Assembly (NCBI RefSeq): GCF_001544535.1
Contig: NZ_FCON02000028.1
Coordinates: forward strand, 1 to 64,000
DNA from: Caballeronia choica
GTDB taxonomy: Bacteria; Pseudomonadota; Gammaproteobacteria; Burkholderiales; Burkholderiaceae
DNA length: 64,000 bases
Reading direction: 5' to 3'
The notes under the pieces are model-generated. The model was not told where the DNA came from, did no database searches, and was given only the letters and a program-made list of their open reading frames with translations. The translations under genes were made by a program, and so were the position numbers. Below, in pieces: positions 30,134 through 43,794 of the stretch (the first letter of the stretch is position 1; each line of letters begins with the position of its first letter).

Positions 30134-30970
30134 TCACCGGATCGTCGGGAGGTGATGCGCAAGGCGGAAAGCGCGGGGCGTGCAGCCCGCATATCGATGG
30201 AACACTTCGGTGAAATGCTGCTGCGTCTGAAAGCCCACGCATGCGGCGACATCGATCAGCGGGAGGCTCCCTTCCGAAAGCATTGACTGCGCTAGTCTCA
30301 ACCTTTCGGTTGTCAGGTAGAAGTGAGGTGGATGCCCCGTCGCATTCTTGAAAGCCCGCGCGAAATGCGACGGGCTCATGTGCACGAGCGCGGCGAGGTG
30401 CTCAATCTGGATGCTCTCGGCGATGTGCTCGCGTATGAAGTGTTCAACGACGCTCAGCTTTGGCTGGCTGAGACTTGCACCCGCGTCACGCGTATCGCCG
30501 TCGTGTCCGTACCGGCACGCGAGATGAAGTGCGAACACATCCGCGAACGCGGCAAGGCAGATAGGGTCCGGGCTTCTGCCGACGTGCAACGAATTGAGCG
30601 TGTCGGCCGCCTCGCGTAGGAAAGGGTCCCACGCCTTGAACCAGCATGGGATATTGCACGTCGTGGTGCCGAGCGCCCTTCGAGCGGTTTCCCTCACCTT
30701 GGCCGAATTGAGCGTCACGACGAAGCCGCGCGGACCGTAATCATTGTCGAGCTCGATGCAAGCCGACGCCGGCACGATCGCGATGAACGGCGCACTGACG
30801 CTTATGTGCCGATAGGGGCGTGCGCTGCTGCCGATGGTGCTCGCGTGCGCGGTGGTCCGGTCAGCCGGGATGACACACGAGATCGATTGCGCCGACTGTA
30901 CGGCACAGTCTGTGCGGGACGCGCCGATCGAGTGGCAGCGAAGACATCGCAGTTGTGGAGGACGTGGCAT
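30134..30970 (-). CDS. AraC-family transcriptional regulator
   Basis: 278 aa. The C-terminal ~100 residues carry two helix-turn-helix motifs: IEHLAALVHMSPSHFARAFK and IDVAACVGFQTQQHFTEVFH, followed by RYAGCTPRAFRLAH. The N-terminal part is a weakly conserved sensor domain with Cys residues. ATG 30970 follows a GGAG; an upstream in-frame extension is less likely. Its place inside the stress-gene run suggests it controls hdeD and neighbours, though no binding site was found. Confidence 0.85.
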   Translation of the reverse strand: MPRPPQLRCLRCHSIGASRTDCAVQSAQSISCVIPADRTTAHASTIGSSARPYRHISVSAPFIAIVPASACIELDNDYGPRGFVVTLNSAKVRETARRALGTTTCNIPCWFKAWDPFLREAADTLNSLHVGRSPDPICLAAFADVFALHLACRYGHDGDTRDAGASLSQPKLSVVEHFIREHIAESIQIEHLAALVHMSPSHFARAFKNATGHPPHFYLTTERLRLAQSMLSEGSLPLIDVAACVGFQTQQHFTEVFHRYAGCTPRAFRLAHHLPTIR

Positions 30971-31295
30971 TTTGCTCCATCGTGCGCGTTCGCTGGGGAG
31001 GCGCGACTCGAAGTCGTGCCCCCCCAAGTGTAGTGTTCATTTTTCGTCTACGGTAAGTTTGATTTGTTATATGACGAGCGAGCGTTGCATTCTCTCGCCG
31101 CCAAAATGCCCTTCCGGCCAGATGAACGCGGCGTGCCGGAGGCCGAGGTCGAAATAAGGCCCGGTTAATAAGTAGCCGCTACGAACGTGTCATTGGTCAC
31201 GGCTGTTGAAGAGGATCGAGCCCGCCCGGACCTGGACTATGCGCAAAGATCGAGCAAGAACCGGCAAGTACTCGATGTTCTCGGAGCGAAAGCAG
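30971..31295. other. intergenic region between psiE and the AraC-type gene
   Basis: About 325 bases. Short Arg-rich plus-strand frames only. Probably holds the promoter of the AraC-type gene; no motif was convincing. Confidence 0.35.
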
Positions 31296-31817
31296 TCACT
31301 CAGCGCGCTCTTTCCGATCCTGCGCGGCGGGCTCGGCGATCGCGGCTTCGACGGGATCGTCGCGCTGCCGCATCAGCCAGTAGACGCTGCCAAGCGCAAC
31401 CAGAGCGGCCGCGAGTGCGGCGATGCGAGCCGGGTCCGTGGCTGGATCGAGGATGATGAACTTGCGCGCTATCGCGAGCATGGCCACGAGGATCACTGTC
31501 TTGACTTGCACGATGTGATCGCGTCTTAACATGACGCGGGTAATCGAATGCTTGAATTCCATCGCGATCAACAGCGTCATCACCATCCCGAAGACCGCCT
31601 GGAAGATCGCATGATCCAGAGGATTGAGCGCCCCCGATAGCAACAGCGCGATGACCGCCCGAATCAACTGCCATAGCGATACGACGATAATCACCGAGAT
31701 CACGATGCTCAGGATATGGGCGATTATCTGCTCGAAGCGCTCATAGAAGGTGAGCACGCGCCATTGCAGCCGAAGCTCGTCGAGGTTCAAGCGAATTGGT
31801 CGGGTTGGTTTGTTCAT
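31296..31817 (-). CDS. psiE: PsiE-family membrane protein
   Basis: 173 aa. Four membrane segments (HILSIVISVIIVVSLWQLIR, AVIALLLSGAL, AIFQAVFGMVMTLLIAMEF, VKTVILVAMLAIARKFIIL) with the PsiE hallmark FGMVMTLLIAMEFKHS and the ARKFIILD loop. PsiE is phosphate-starvation-inducible in E. coli and a standing member of the tLST. The Ala/Glu-rich tail (EPAAQDRKERAE) is cytosolic. First gene of the minus-strand stress run. Confidence 0.88.
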   Translation of the reverse strand: MNKPTRPIRLNLDELRLQWRVLTFYERFEQIIAHILSIVISVIIVVSLWQLIRAVIALLLSGALNPLDHAIFQAVFGMVMTLLIAMEFKHSITRVMLRRDHIVQVKTVILVAMLAIARKFIILDPATDPARIAALAAALVALGSVYWLMRQRDDPVEAAIAEPAAQDRKERAE

Positions 31818-32268
31818 GAATGGGTTTGCACAAAGGCTCGGACAGAAGTGAAGCCCAATAAGGGCGTAACGCGCAGTGGCGGCGGCAACGAAAGCCGCGG
31901 ACAGCCTCTGTGAGGGTGAGCCATGCGTGCGGCCGTTTCTTTCGCCTTCGTGCTCACTTTTTTCCCTTATCTGTTGTGCAAGGCACCTTACTCACGCGGT
32001 GACCCCGCAATCTGCTGCGCGGGCTTGTGGCACGCGGCAGGCGCGAGCACGCCGAGGAAAACAGATTCGCGTCTTTTGCAGCACGGTGCGCTGCATGAGC
32101 CCCGTTCTCGCGAGCAGCGCCGGATTTGCTTGCCCGCCGACAAGCTGAAGCCCCTATTGGGCGAGAAGGGGTGACATAGATGTCCGCGCGGATCATTTTC
32201 GGAACGCCCTCCACACAAAGGTCTGCGCCGGCAAAGGGAATTTTCAACAGTCTGCTAAAGATTTCGCC
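31818..32268. other. intergenic region with one possible small exported protein
   Basis: A plus-strand 83-aa frame at 31923-32174 begins MRAAVSFAFVLTFFPYLLCK, signal-peptide-like, and has GAGGGTGAG before the ATG. The remainder is Arg/Cys-rich and not recognised, so it is kept only as a possibility. Otherwise this is the divergent spacer between psiE and the hybrid kinase. Confidence 0.3.
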
Positions 32269-36912
<4,644 letters not shown>

Positions 36913-36923
36913 TAAGCGCTATC

Positions 36924-38087
36924 ATGTTCAAAAAAGACTTCTCTCCGCAGAAAGCACCAATTCTGGTTGCGACGGATGCCGTCGCTGATGCCGATCTAGT
37001 CATGTCACTCCTCAGCGAGGAGTTCGGCAACGTCCGAACATCGACGAAGCCAGAATGCTCGATTAGCGATTTCGAAGAGCATCGTCCGAGTGTGCTAGTT
37101 CTTGCCTTTGATTCACTCGAGACGGCAAATCAATACTATCTCGGCATTCACCGGCACAGTAGAGACGCCCACCTCGTACCTCATCGAACTCTGGTTCTAT
37201 GCTCGAAGCATGATCTCTGGCGAGCATACGAGTTGTGCAAGAAGGAGCAGTTCGACGACTATGTGTTGTTCTGGCCAGTCACCAACGATGCTCCACGCCT
37301 ACGCATGGCCGTGCATCATGCGTTGCGCCGGTTGAATGCGACACTTCATAACGAAGTGACCGCCAATCAACTCGCGAATCAGGTTCGTCCTCTTGCGGCA
37401 CTCGAGCCGGAGCTAGTGCAGCTCATCTCGTCGATCGGCCAACAGATCGAAGTTGCCGCAGCGACGTTCAGGCAGGCAGAGGAGGCATGTGCCGGGACGG
37501 CGGGCGAGCCCCGCCCTAATGAGGGGCAAGCGTCAAACAATCGCGCGCCCGGTAACCCTGAAGTCACGGATCTGGACAACCTGACAACGCATCTCGGGGC
37601 GATGGCGGACGCGGTGACCGCGCTGCGTAGCTTGGTCACTCGCGCCGGCCATGAAATGAGCGCGAGTCTCGCGCCCGTTAAAGCACTACTTGATCTTTCC
37701 CACCGGGTTCGGCCGATCGTCTTGATGGTGGACGATGATGCCTTCCAGCACAAGCTGGTTGCGCGCGCGCTTGCCGATTATCGCATCGAACTCATTTATG
37801 CCCACTCCGGATCGGAAGTCATGGGTCTGCTGTGGCAGCATCGTCCAAACCTCGTCTTGATGGATATCGGATTGCCCGATGTCGACGGCATCCAGATGAC
37901 GCGCCGGATCCGGGATATTGCCAACTTCGCGGATATACAGATAGTCATGTTGACGGGGCACAGCGAACGCAGCGTGGTTCTAGAAAGCCTGAGAGCGGGT
38001 GCCGTGGATTTTCTGGTGAAGCCGCTCGAGAAGGCGAAGCTCGTCGAGAAGCTCGCCAGCTTCGGTCCAATGACGCCGTCGACATGA
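36924..38087 (+). CDS. response regulator with pseudo-receiver and C-terminal receiver
   Basis: ~387 aa starting MFKKDFSPQKAPILVATDAV. Residues 12-130 look like a receiver without the acidic triad. A helical linker follows, and residues ~265-385 are a canonical receiver: IVLMVDDDAFQHKLVARALA, acceptor Asp in LVLMDIGLPDVDG and Lys in DFLVKPLEKAK. There is no output domain, so it may be a phospho-carrier for the EAL protein next door. The gene begins within 12 bp of the kinase stop (TTG 36909 overlaps it), so it is in one operon. Confidence 0.88.
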   Translation: MFKKDFSPQKAPILVATDAVADADLVMSLLSEEFGNVRTSTKPECSISDFEEHRPSVLVLAFDSLETANQYYLGIHRHSRDAHLVPHRTLVLCSKHDLWRAYELCKKEQFDDYVLFWPVTNDAPRLRMAVHHALRRLNATLHNEVTANQLANQVRPLAALEPELVQLISSIGQQIEVAAATFRQAEEACAGTAGEPRPNEGQASNNRAPGNPEVTDLDNLTTHLGAMADAVTALRSLVTRAGHEMSASLAPVKALLDLSHRVRPIVLMVDDDAFQHKLVARALADYRIELIYAHSGSEVMGLLWQHRPNLVLMDIGLPDVDGIQMTRRIRDIANFADIQIVMLTGHSERSVVLESLRAGAVDFLVKPLEKAKLVEKLASFGPMTPST

Positions 38088-38134
38088 AGGGTGTTCGTGA
38101 TGCATGTGAAGGTCATCGCCGATGGGTGCGCGCA

Positions 38135-39337
38135 ATGAGCGACATCAGGAAGAAAAGCCGGATCCTGGTCATTGACGACGAGCCGTTCGCGCTCAAGTTG
38201 CTGGAGACGCAGCTGACCCAGCTCGGCCACGAGGTCATTCCGTATTGCAGTGCCGCAGACGCACTCAGCTACTTGGAACAACAGCGCATCACCGTCGACT
38301 TCGTCTTTTCGGATTTGCAGATGCCTACCATGGATGGCGTCGAATTCGTGCGTCAACTCGTCGCGATGGGATGGGACGGCAAATTGGTGCTCGTCAGTGG
38401 CGAGGATCCGAGAATACTCAAGAGCGCGGAAAGGTTGGCCTCGGCCCGTGGACTCCGCGTATTGGGATCCTTGACGAAGCCCGCGACGCGCGAGCAGTTG
38501 CAGCAACGCCTCCAATCGTCGACCGCTGTGGAGCGTCGCTCCACGAGCCCACAAAGCGCGCGTTACCAGCCTGACGAACTGCGTCGCGCCATCGCAGAAA
38601 ACGAACTGACCGCCTACTATCAGCCTCAGGTGACGATTTCCTCTGGAGCCTTGCACGGAGTCGAAGCATTGGTCCGCTGGAAGCATCCGCGCGACGGGAT
38701 CGTTACTGCGGAACACTTCGTCGGCTTGGCCGAGCAATACGGTCTGGTCGACGACCTCATGGAGGCCATCCTGCCTGCTATATTGGTTCAAGGCGCGCAC
38801 TGGCGGGAACAAGGACTGGATTTGCGCCTTGCCGTCAACTTGTCAATGGACAATCTGACGGCACTCGATTTCCCGGACTTCGTCGTCGATGCAGCGGATG
38901 CCGCAGGCTTTCCGCTCTCCAGGCTGGCGCTGGAGATTACCGAGACCCGATTGATGCAGGACCGCCTCATATCGCTTGACATCGTAACGCGGCTGCGCCT
39001 GAAGCGAATCAGCCTGTCGATCGATGACTTTGGAACGGGTCACGCGTCGCTGGCGCATCTTCGCGACATCCCGTTCGATGAACTCAAAATAGATCGGACC
39101 TTCATCCATGGCGCGGGTCACGATGAGTCGCTAAAAGCGATTGTCAATGCTAGCCTGTCGCTTGCCCGACAGCTGAACATGAGTGCGGTTGCCGAAGGAG
39201 TGGAGGATTCTGGCGACTGGCAGTTTCTGAAGGGGACCTCCTGCGACATTGCGCAAGGGTATTTTATTGGACGTCCCATGCCTCCTGAACAACTGCCACA
39301 TTGGTATGTCGAATGGATGTGCCGTCAACGGGTTTGA
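38135..39337 (+). CDS. REC-EAL response regulator (c-di-GMP phosphodiesterase)
   Basis: 400 aa. An N-terminal receiver (ILVIDDEPFALKLLETQLTQ; acceptor Asp in FVFSDLQMPTMDG; Lys in SLTKPATRE) is joined to an EAL domain with the catalytic set intact: VEALVRWKHP, NLSMDNL, LEITETRL, SIDDFGTGHASLAHL, ELKIDRTFI and AEGVED. It should hydrolyse c-di-GMP on phosphorylation, linking the hybrid kinase to biofilm or motility. It begins 47 bp after the previous gene. Confidence 0.92.
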   Translation: MSDIRKKSRILVIDDEPFALKLLETQLTQLGHEVIPYCSAADALSYLEQQRITVDFVFSDLQMPTMDGVEFVRQLVAMGWDGKLVLVSGEDPRILKSAERLASARGLRVLGSLTKPATREQLQQRLQSSTAVERRSTSPQSARYQPDELRRAIAENELTAYYQPQVTISSGALHGVEALVRWKHPRDGIVTAEHFVGLAEQYGLVDDLMEAILPAILVQGAHWREQGLDLRLAVNLSMDNLTALDFPDFVVDAADAAGFPLSRLALEITETRLMQDRLISLDIVTRLRLKRISLSIDDFGTGHASLAHLRDIPFDELKIDRTFIHGAGHDESLKAIVNASLSLARQLNMSAVAEGVEDSGDWQFLKGTSCDIAQGYFIGRPMPPEQLPHWYVEWMCRQRV

Positions 39338-39820
39338 CGAGCCGTAGGCTGGCAATGTCGTGGAAATAAAGCAGCAGGTGGGCAACCGCCATCAATGCCT
39401 GGCGTTCACCGCCTGCTCGGGGCGTCGGGCGGTGCGCAGTGAAGAACGCCTGTTGCGTGGTCCCCAGGAAAGTTCGCCTGTAGCGCGAGGATCTTCTCGT
39501 CGAGCCCATTGTCTGCCATCAAAACGGCGAGACTGAATTGTCCACTGTGCTCACCGGCAGCTCTCGAACGCCCAATAACCCGCCCGATCATAGATGGCCG
39601 TCTTGACCATACCTTATAGTATTCACGGAATGCGGCAACTCAGCCGCGCCGGAAAGCGGTCTAGTATCCGTGCGGAGATTCACGCGCACCGCGTGCGTGG
39701 TATTGCATGCATGATTGCAATGACGGCGGTATGACGATCCCGGTTGCGCCGCGGCCGCGCATCGACTGTCTACTGAAAGCGGCGGGTAAGGCCGCTGCGA
39801 AAGATCGTTCATCGAGTCCC
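39338..39820. other. no recognisable gene
   Basis: About 480 bases. A minus-strand frame at 39406-39591 (VLMADNGLDEKILALQANFP) reads like a protein fragment, but no family, start or ribosome site supports it. Confidence 0.35.
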
Positions 39821-40483
39821 ATGTCCATCAAATACTATCCGCAGCTTCTTCGCAATCGTCCCCGCACGGTGATCGGCCTCGCGATCGGCGTCGTCGTCGC
39901 GCTCCTCATCTCCGGCCATTCGAGTCCGCTGACGCGCACACTGCTCGGTTGGGACGCGGCCGTCTGGAGCTACCTGCTGATGATCTGGGTACATATGGCC
40001 CTCACCGAGGAACACCGCGTGCGCGAATACGCGATACGCGACGACGAAAACGCGGGCGTCGTGCTGTTCGTAAGCTGTACCGCGACGGTCGCGAGCATCG
40101 CCGCGGTCGTACTAGAGCTCGCCTCGGCGAAGGGTGCGGGAGGCGCGTCGATCGTATCGCACTACCTGCTGACCGGTCTGACGTTGATGGGCGCATGGTT
40201 TCTGATTCCGACAATCTTCACGCTCCACTACGCGCGGCTCTACTACGACACCGACGCCCAGGAAACCGCGTTGAAGTTCCCCGACCACCATTTGCTGCCG
40301 AACTACTGGGACTTCCTCTACTACTCGTTCACGATCGCGGTTGCGTCGCAGACCTCGGACGTCGTGCTACGCTCGCGCGAAATTCGCCGCGCGACGCTCG
40401 CTCAATCGATCCTGTCGTTCTACTTCAACGTCGCCGTGCTCGGCTTGTGCGTGAACATCGCGGCGGGGCTGCTGGGCTCATGA
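39821..40483 (+). CDS. DUF1345 membrane protein
   Basis: 220 aa with about five or six membrane helices: RPRTVIGLAIGVVVALLISG, AAVWSYLLMIWVHMAL, GVVLFVSCTATVASIAAVVL, LLTGLTLMGAWFLIPTIFTL and the C-terminal AVLGLCVNIAAGLLGS. The DUF1345 hallmark HYARLYYD, DFLYYSFTIAVASQTSD lies in the last loop. Function unknown; Trk/voltage-channel-like folds have been suggested. Start MSIKYYPQLLRNRPRT fits the family; an upstream in-frame ATG at 39707 is less likely. Confidence 0.85.
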   Translation: MSIKYYPQLLRNRPRTVIGLAIGVVVALLISGHSSPLTRTLLGWDAAVWSYLLMIWVHMALTEEHRVREYAIRDDENAGVVLFVSCTATVASIAAVVLELASAKGAGGASIVSHYLLTGLTLMGAWFLIPTIFTLHYARLYYDTDAQETALKFPDHHLLPNYWDFLYYSFTIAVASQTSDVVLRSREIRRATLAQSILSFYFNVAVLGLCVNIAAGLLGS

Positions 40484-40817
40484 CACTGCCCTTGCGCGGT
40501 GGTCAGACGATTTTCACGCGAACGCCACGCGCGTGCCTGAGAGTTGCGACGCGGGTGAAGCCCAAGCTGCGCGCGCCCACTTCAGGCGGACTCGAGCATC
40601 GTCGGTCCGTCCGTGCAAAACCGGTAAACGCCGAGGCCTGACTCCGGCCATTTCCATGCCGCCCCCCGGGAGCGAGCATGACGATGCACGCTTTATCGCA
40701 AGCGCCGGCCGCCCGATGCGCGGTGGTGTCCAGTGCCCGCGGACCGCCTGGCATAGCAGTTGCCTCGACCGCGCGAGCCGAGGCCCCAGGGGACGCCGCT
40801 CGCGTGCCATCTTCCGG
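40484..40817. other. no recognisable gene
   Basis: About 330 bases of degenerate sequence after the DUF1345 gene, with only Arg-rich shadow frames. Confidence 0.35.
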
Positions 40818-41340
40818 TCAGCCGAAGAAGCCACGCTTGCGGCTCGCCTGGCCCCGCAGTTGTCGCACCTGGCCGCCTAGCGCGGTGAGCTTTTCATCGA
40901 GTCGTATGACCGCCTCGAGCGTGGCCCCGGGGTCGGTCGATTGCTTGCTTCGCACGAGCGTTGCGCATGTCGTCCCCCGACCGCGACGGCATGCTGTCGG
41001 CGCGGTCGGCCGCCTTTATGGCCTCGTCGGGAAACCGCTCCGAATGCTCATGCATCATCGCGACAAGCCGAGCTACCTCTTCCCACTCGTGGGCGCGCCA
41101 CGGCAGGGCAGCGAGTACGGTTTCAGGCATCGTGGCCGGCTCATCGGCCGTGATGGTCGTCAATCCCATGCGGGTTGGCAGAACGCTCGCGAGTTGTCCT
41201 TGCAGTGCCGGCCCCGCGCTCCGCGCGACGTCCCAGCCGGCCTTGATGGACTTACCCGCGTAGTGCGCGTCCAAGCCGTCGTCGAAGTCGAGCGGGTTGT
41301 GACCCAGCTTTGCCGGGGAGCGCCGCGCTGCTTTTCGGCC
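40818..41340 (-). pseudogene. frameshifted remnant of an unidentified gene
   Basis: One frame gives KLGHNPLDFDDGLDAHYAGK, PATMPETVLAALPWRAHEWE and EVARLVAMMHEHSERFPDEA, then MPSRSGDDMRNARAKQ. Around 40935-40945 the good reading moves to another frame: DPGATLEAVIRLDEKLTALG and GQVRQLRGQASRKRGFFG, with a stop at 40820-40818. The helical, charged C-terminus looks like a plasmid or phage protein, but I do not recognise it. The 5' end is not defined and runs into the toxin gene region. A broken gene in an island junction. Confidence 0.4.
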
Positions 41341-41458
41341 TGGAGACAGCGTGCGGATGGGTCGCAGCTTCGCCGAGCTGCAGGCGCTCACGATCGTATG
41401 GTCTGGATCGACAGCGAGGGCGGAAGCAGAGAGCTTCGTGCGCGAAATGCTCAGAGAA

Positions 41459-41767
41459 TTAGGCTGACCCGGGCGAGTAAAGCTTCTTGACGTGGGTGAA
41501 GTCCACGATAGAGATGAACCTGCCGTCGATTTCGTTCTCGCGCACGGCGTAGATCGTGATGTAGTTCGGGTGCGAAATAATCTCATAGGTGCCCGGCACA
41601 CGACCGGGGCGAGCCGAGTAGGGGAAGTAGGCCGCCGGGACGAGTGAGTTCTCAACTCGGTCGAATAGCCTCTCTGCTGCGCCTTGGTCCTTTTCGGAAA
41701 TGAAGAAGAGATATTCGAGGAAGATTTCGCGTGCTTCGTCGGTCCAAATGATGGGCAAAGGCGTCAA
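41459..41767 (-). CDS. parE: RelE/ParE-family toxin
   Basis: 102 aa with the ParE fold: IIWTDEAREIFLEYLFFISE, AERLFDRVENSLVPAAYFPY, SARPGRVPGTYEIISHPNYI and TIYAVRENEIDGRFISIVDF. ParE toxins poison gyrase; RelE-type relatives cut mRNA. The key Arg and aromatic residues are present, so it may be active. It overlaps the antitoxin gene by 4 bp (ATGA), the normal antitoxin-first layout. Confidence 0.88.
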   Translation of the reverse strand: MTPLPIIWTDEAREIFLEYLFFISEKDQGAAERLFDRVENSLVPAAYFPYSARPGRVPGTYEIISHPNYITIYAVRENEIDGRFISIVDFTHVKKLYSPGSA

Positions 41768-41961
41768 TCGCGTTTCCCCGCCTTCTTCGCGCGTTGCGCA
41801 TTGAGAAGCGCGCGGGCCTCTTTCATGACCTGCTCATGCGTCACGCCCGGTTTCGTGCTGTTCATGGCGCGGTCGACGCGCTCAGACAACGCACGGTCGA
41901 AGGCTTCCGCTTCTTCCGCGGTGTCATGCTCATGGATATAGGGATCGAGTCGGGTGCCCAT
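41764..41961 (-). CDS. antitoxin of the ParE-type pair (stability-determinant type)
   Basis: 65 aa, MGTRLDPYIHEHDTAEEAEA then FDRALSERVDRAMNSTKPGV. It is acidic at the start and Lys-rich at the end (NAQRAKKAGKRD). The helical form fits StbD-like or stability-determinant antitoxins. The start at 41961 follows another frame's stop by 5 bp. The frame is open upstream, but the extension has no family features. Confidence 0.75.
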   Translation of the reverse strand: MGTRLDPYIHEHDTAEEAEAFDRALSERVDRAMNSTKPGVTHEQVMKEARALLNAQRAKKAGKRD

Positions 41962-41966
41962 AGCGG

Positions 41967-42221
41967 TTACTCGGTTGGTTGATTCCCTGATGATAGCCCA
42001 TCGCGCTCGGCGCGCGTTCGCGTCGTCTCTCTTGGGTCGTCGCAAAGCTCCATTCGCCGAAGGATTTTTTGACAGACGACGCCGCGCATGAAACCATCGC
42101 GTTCCCGTTTTGTAGTTGGTTTGCGAACCTGATAAGTTATATCTTCGGGATGACGTTTGCGCGGTAAAATCGGCGCATTGCCATTTACGCCTCGGGGTTT
42201 AGGCGCATTTCGACTTCCCAT
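41967..42221 (-). CDS. hypothetical protein upstream of the toxin-antitoxin pair
   Basis: 84 aa, MGSRNAPKPRGVNGNAPILP then RKRHPEDITYQVRKPTTKRE, ending EERDGLSSGNQPTE-like. It is basic and polar with no recognised domain. GGGAGA lies ~10 nt before the ATG. The stop is 5 bp before the antitoxin start, so it may be a third gene of that operon. Confidence 0.35.
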   Translation of the reverse strand: MGSRNAPKPRGVNGNAPILPRKRHPEDITYQVRKPTTKRERDGFMRGVVCQKILRRMELCDDPRETTRTRAERDGLSSGNQPTE

Positions 42222-42822
42222 GTGAGGTTCTCCCAGCCAAGCAATCGCCAGGATCGTGCTGCAACTCGATGCTGCCATCACCGCCGACAGGGCCGGGCGG
42301 CGCTCGGCGCGGCCCGCGCCGGATCTCGCGGGCTGCGGACTGGATCATGAGTCTGCATCTGCCGGGGTCCGGCGACGGCTGCGCGGCCGGCCGCATCGCG
42401 TCGAGCCGCGGTGGTCCGACGTGTTGCATGCGGAACCCAAAGCGGTGTGTCGGCTTATCGGACAGCCCCACGACCACGGCCACCGGTGCCCCCGAATCGG
42501 AAGAGAGGCGGGCGCGATGAGTGAAGTGCTCATCAACGATCGGAGCTTCACCGCCAAGGATTTCAACGCGCTGCGCGCCTTCGTGCAGGGTCACTTTGGT
42601 ACTGCATCGGTCGGTCAAAACAATGCCGGACGGCAGTTGCAACAATAGCTCGCGTGCGGAATCTGAACCGTGCCATTCCGGCGCCTGGCCAAACGTGAGC
42701 CAGCCGTAACACTTAGGTCGATGCGCGGGCTTCCGAGGGCCAAGAGTCGCTTCGAATGCAATTGAAAGAGAGATGCCAAACCACACGGACCTCGTCCGAG
42801 GCTCCGTCTGATCTTTTCCGTC
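42222..42822. other. island debris with a possible integrase fragment
   Basis: About 600 bases. Only the short fragment at 42517-42648 has a hint of family. The opposite-strand frame (42199-42786) was not supported. Confidence 0.35.
42517..42648 (+). pseudogene. possible N-terminal fragment of a plasmid-type integrase
   Basis: 43 aa, MSEVLINDRSFTAKDFNALR AFVQ. I recall Burkholderia plasmid and island integrases that open in this way (FT..DF.ALRAFVQ). The likeness is lost after AFVQ and the frame stops. AGAGAGG lies before the ATG. A weak call resting on ~24 residues. Confidence 0.25.
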
Positions 42823-43755
42823 TTACGCTACTTGCGCATAGTGCTCCTCGATGCCCTCGGCCAATTGCGTCACCAGCCGGTTCATCGCTACCTGCGTACG
42901 CCATGCGACGTGCGGCGTCACGATCAAGTCGGCTCTGGGATTGCGCAGCAACGGATGATCGTGCGCAGGCGGCTCCTGCTCCAGCACGTCGAGCGCGGCG
43001 TTGGCGATCAGTTTGCGGTCGAGCGCCTCGAGGAGCGCAGCTTCGTCGACGATCCCGCCGCGCGCCGTGTTCACGAGCGATGCAGTTCGCTTCATCCGCT
43101 CGAATTCGCCAATCCCGAAAAGATGCCGCGTTTCTTCCGTGAGAGGACAATGCAGGCTGATCACATCGGACTCGCGCAGCACCTCGTCGAATGCCGAGTA
43201 GCCGGGACGGAGCGCAGTTGCGCCCTTGCGGTCGGCGAAGAGCACACGCATGCCGAACGCCTCGGCGAGTTGGCCGATGCGCTTGCCGCCATGCCCCGAC
43301 CCGATGATGCCAAGCGTCGAGCCGTAGAGATCCACGACCGGATGCAGTTCCGCATAGAAGGTCGGCGAGCCGCTCCAGCCGCCGGCGTATATGTCGCGCC
43401 AATACGGCACGAGATTGCGGCGCAACGCCAATATCAGCGCGAAGGCATGCTCGGGCACCGAGATCGTCGAATAGCCGGCGCACATGACGACGCCGATGCC
43501 GCGCGCGCGGCACGTTTCCAGATCGAGGTGATTGACCCCGGCGGCGGGCACGCCGATCAGTTCGAGTTCAGGCAATTGGTCGAACGCTTCGCGTGACAGC
43601 GGCACCTTGTTGGTCACGACGATCTGCGCGCCGTTGCAGCGCTCGACGACCTGCATTGGTGTAGTCGAAGGATATTCGACCCAACGGTGCGGGAAAGAAA
43701 GCTCTGGGATGTCGACGGCAAGCGTCGCGCGATCCAGAAAGACGATGGTTTTCAA
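42823..43755 (-). CDS. D-isomer-specific 2-hydroxyacid dehydrogenase
   Basis: 310 aa, glycerate/hydroxypyruvate-dehydrogenase-like. The NAD site is in STLGIIGSGHGGKRIGQLAE (last Gly pair GSGHGG instead of GxGxxG with hydrophobics). Catalytic Arg in LVNTARGGIVDE, Glu in DVLEQEPP and His in VTPHVAWRT. It reduces a 2-oxo acid or oxidises a D-2-hydroxy acid. It lies 39 bp downstream of the GntR regulator on the same strand, so it is likely part of the catabolic unit that the TRAP transporter feeds. Confidence 0.9.
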   Translation of the reverse strand: MKTIVFLDRATLAVDIPELSFPHRWVEYPSTTPMQVVERCNGAQIVVTNKVPLSREAFDQLPELELIGVPAAGVNHLDLETCRARGIGVVMCAGYSTISVPEHAFALILALRRNLVPYWRDIYAGGWSGSPTFYAELHPVVDLYGSTLGIIGSGHGGKRIGQLAEAFGMRVLFADRKGATALRPGYSAFDEVLRESDVISLHCPLTEETRHLFGIGEFERMKRTASLVNTARGGIVDEAALLEALDRKLIANAALDVLEQEPPAHDHPLLRNPRADLIVTPHVAWRTQVAMNRLVTQLAEGIEEHYAQVA

Positions 43756-43794
43756 ATACCGACTCCAGTCCTTTTGCGTGTGCGCAAAGCCTGC

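Noticed and set aside
41357..41467. 36-aa plus-strand frame MGRSFAELQALTIVWSGSTA...
   Set aside because: Short, overlaps the end of the toxin gene, no ribosome site or family.
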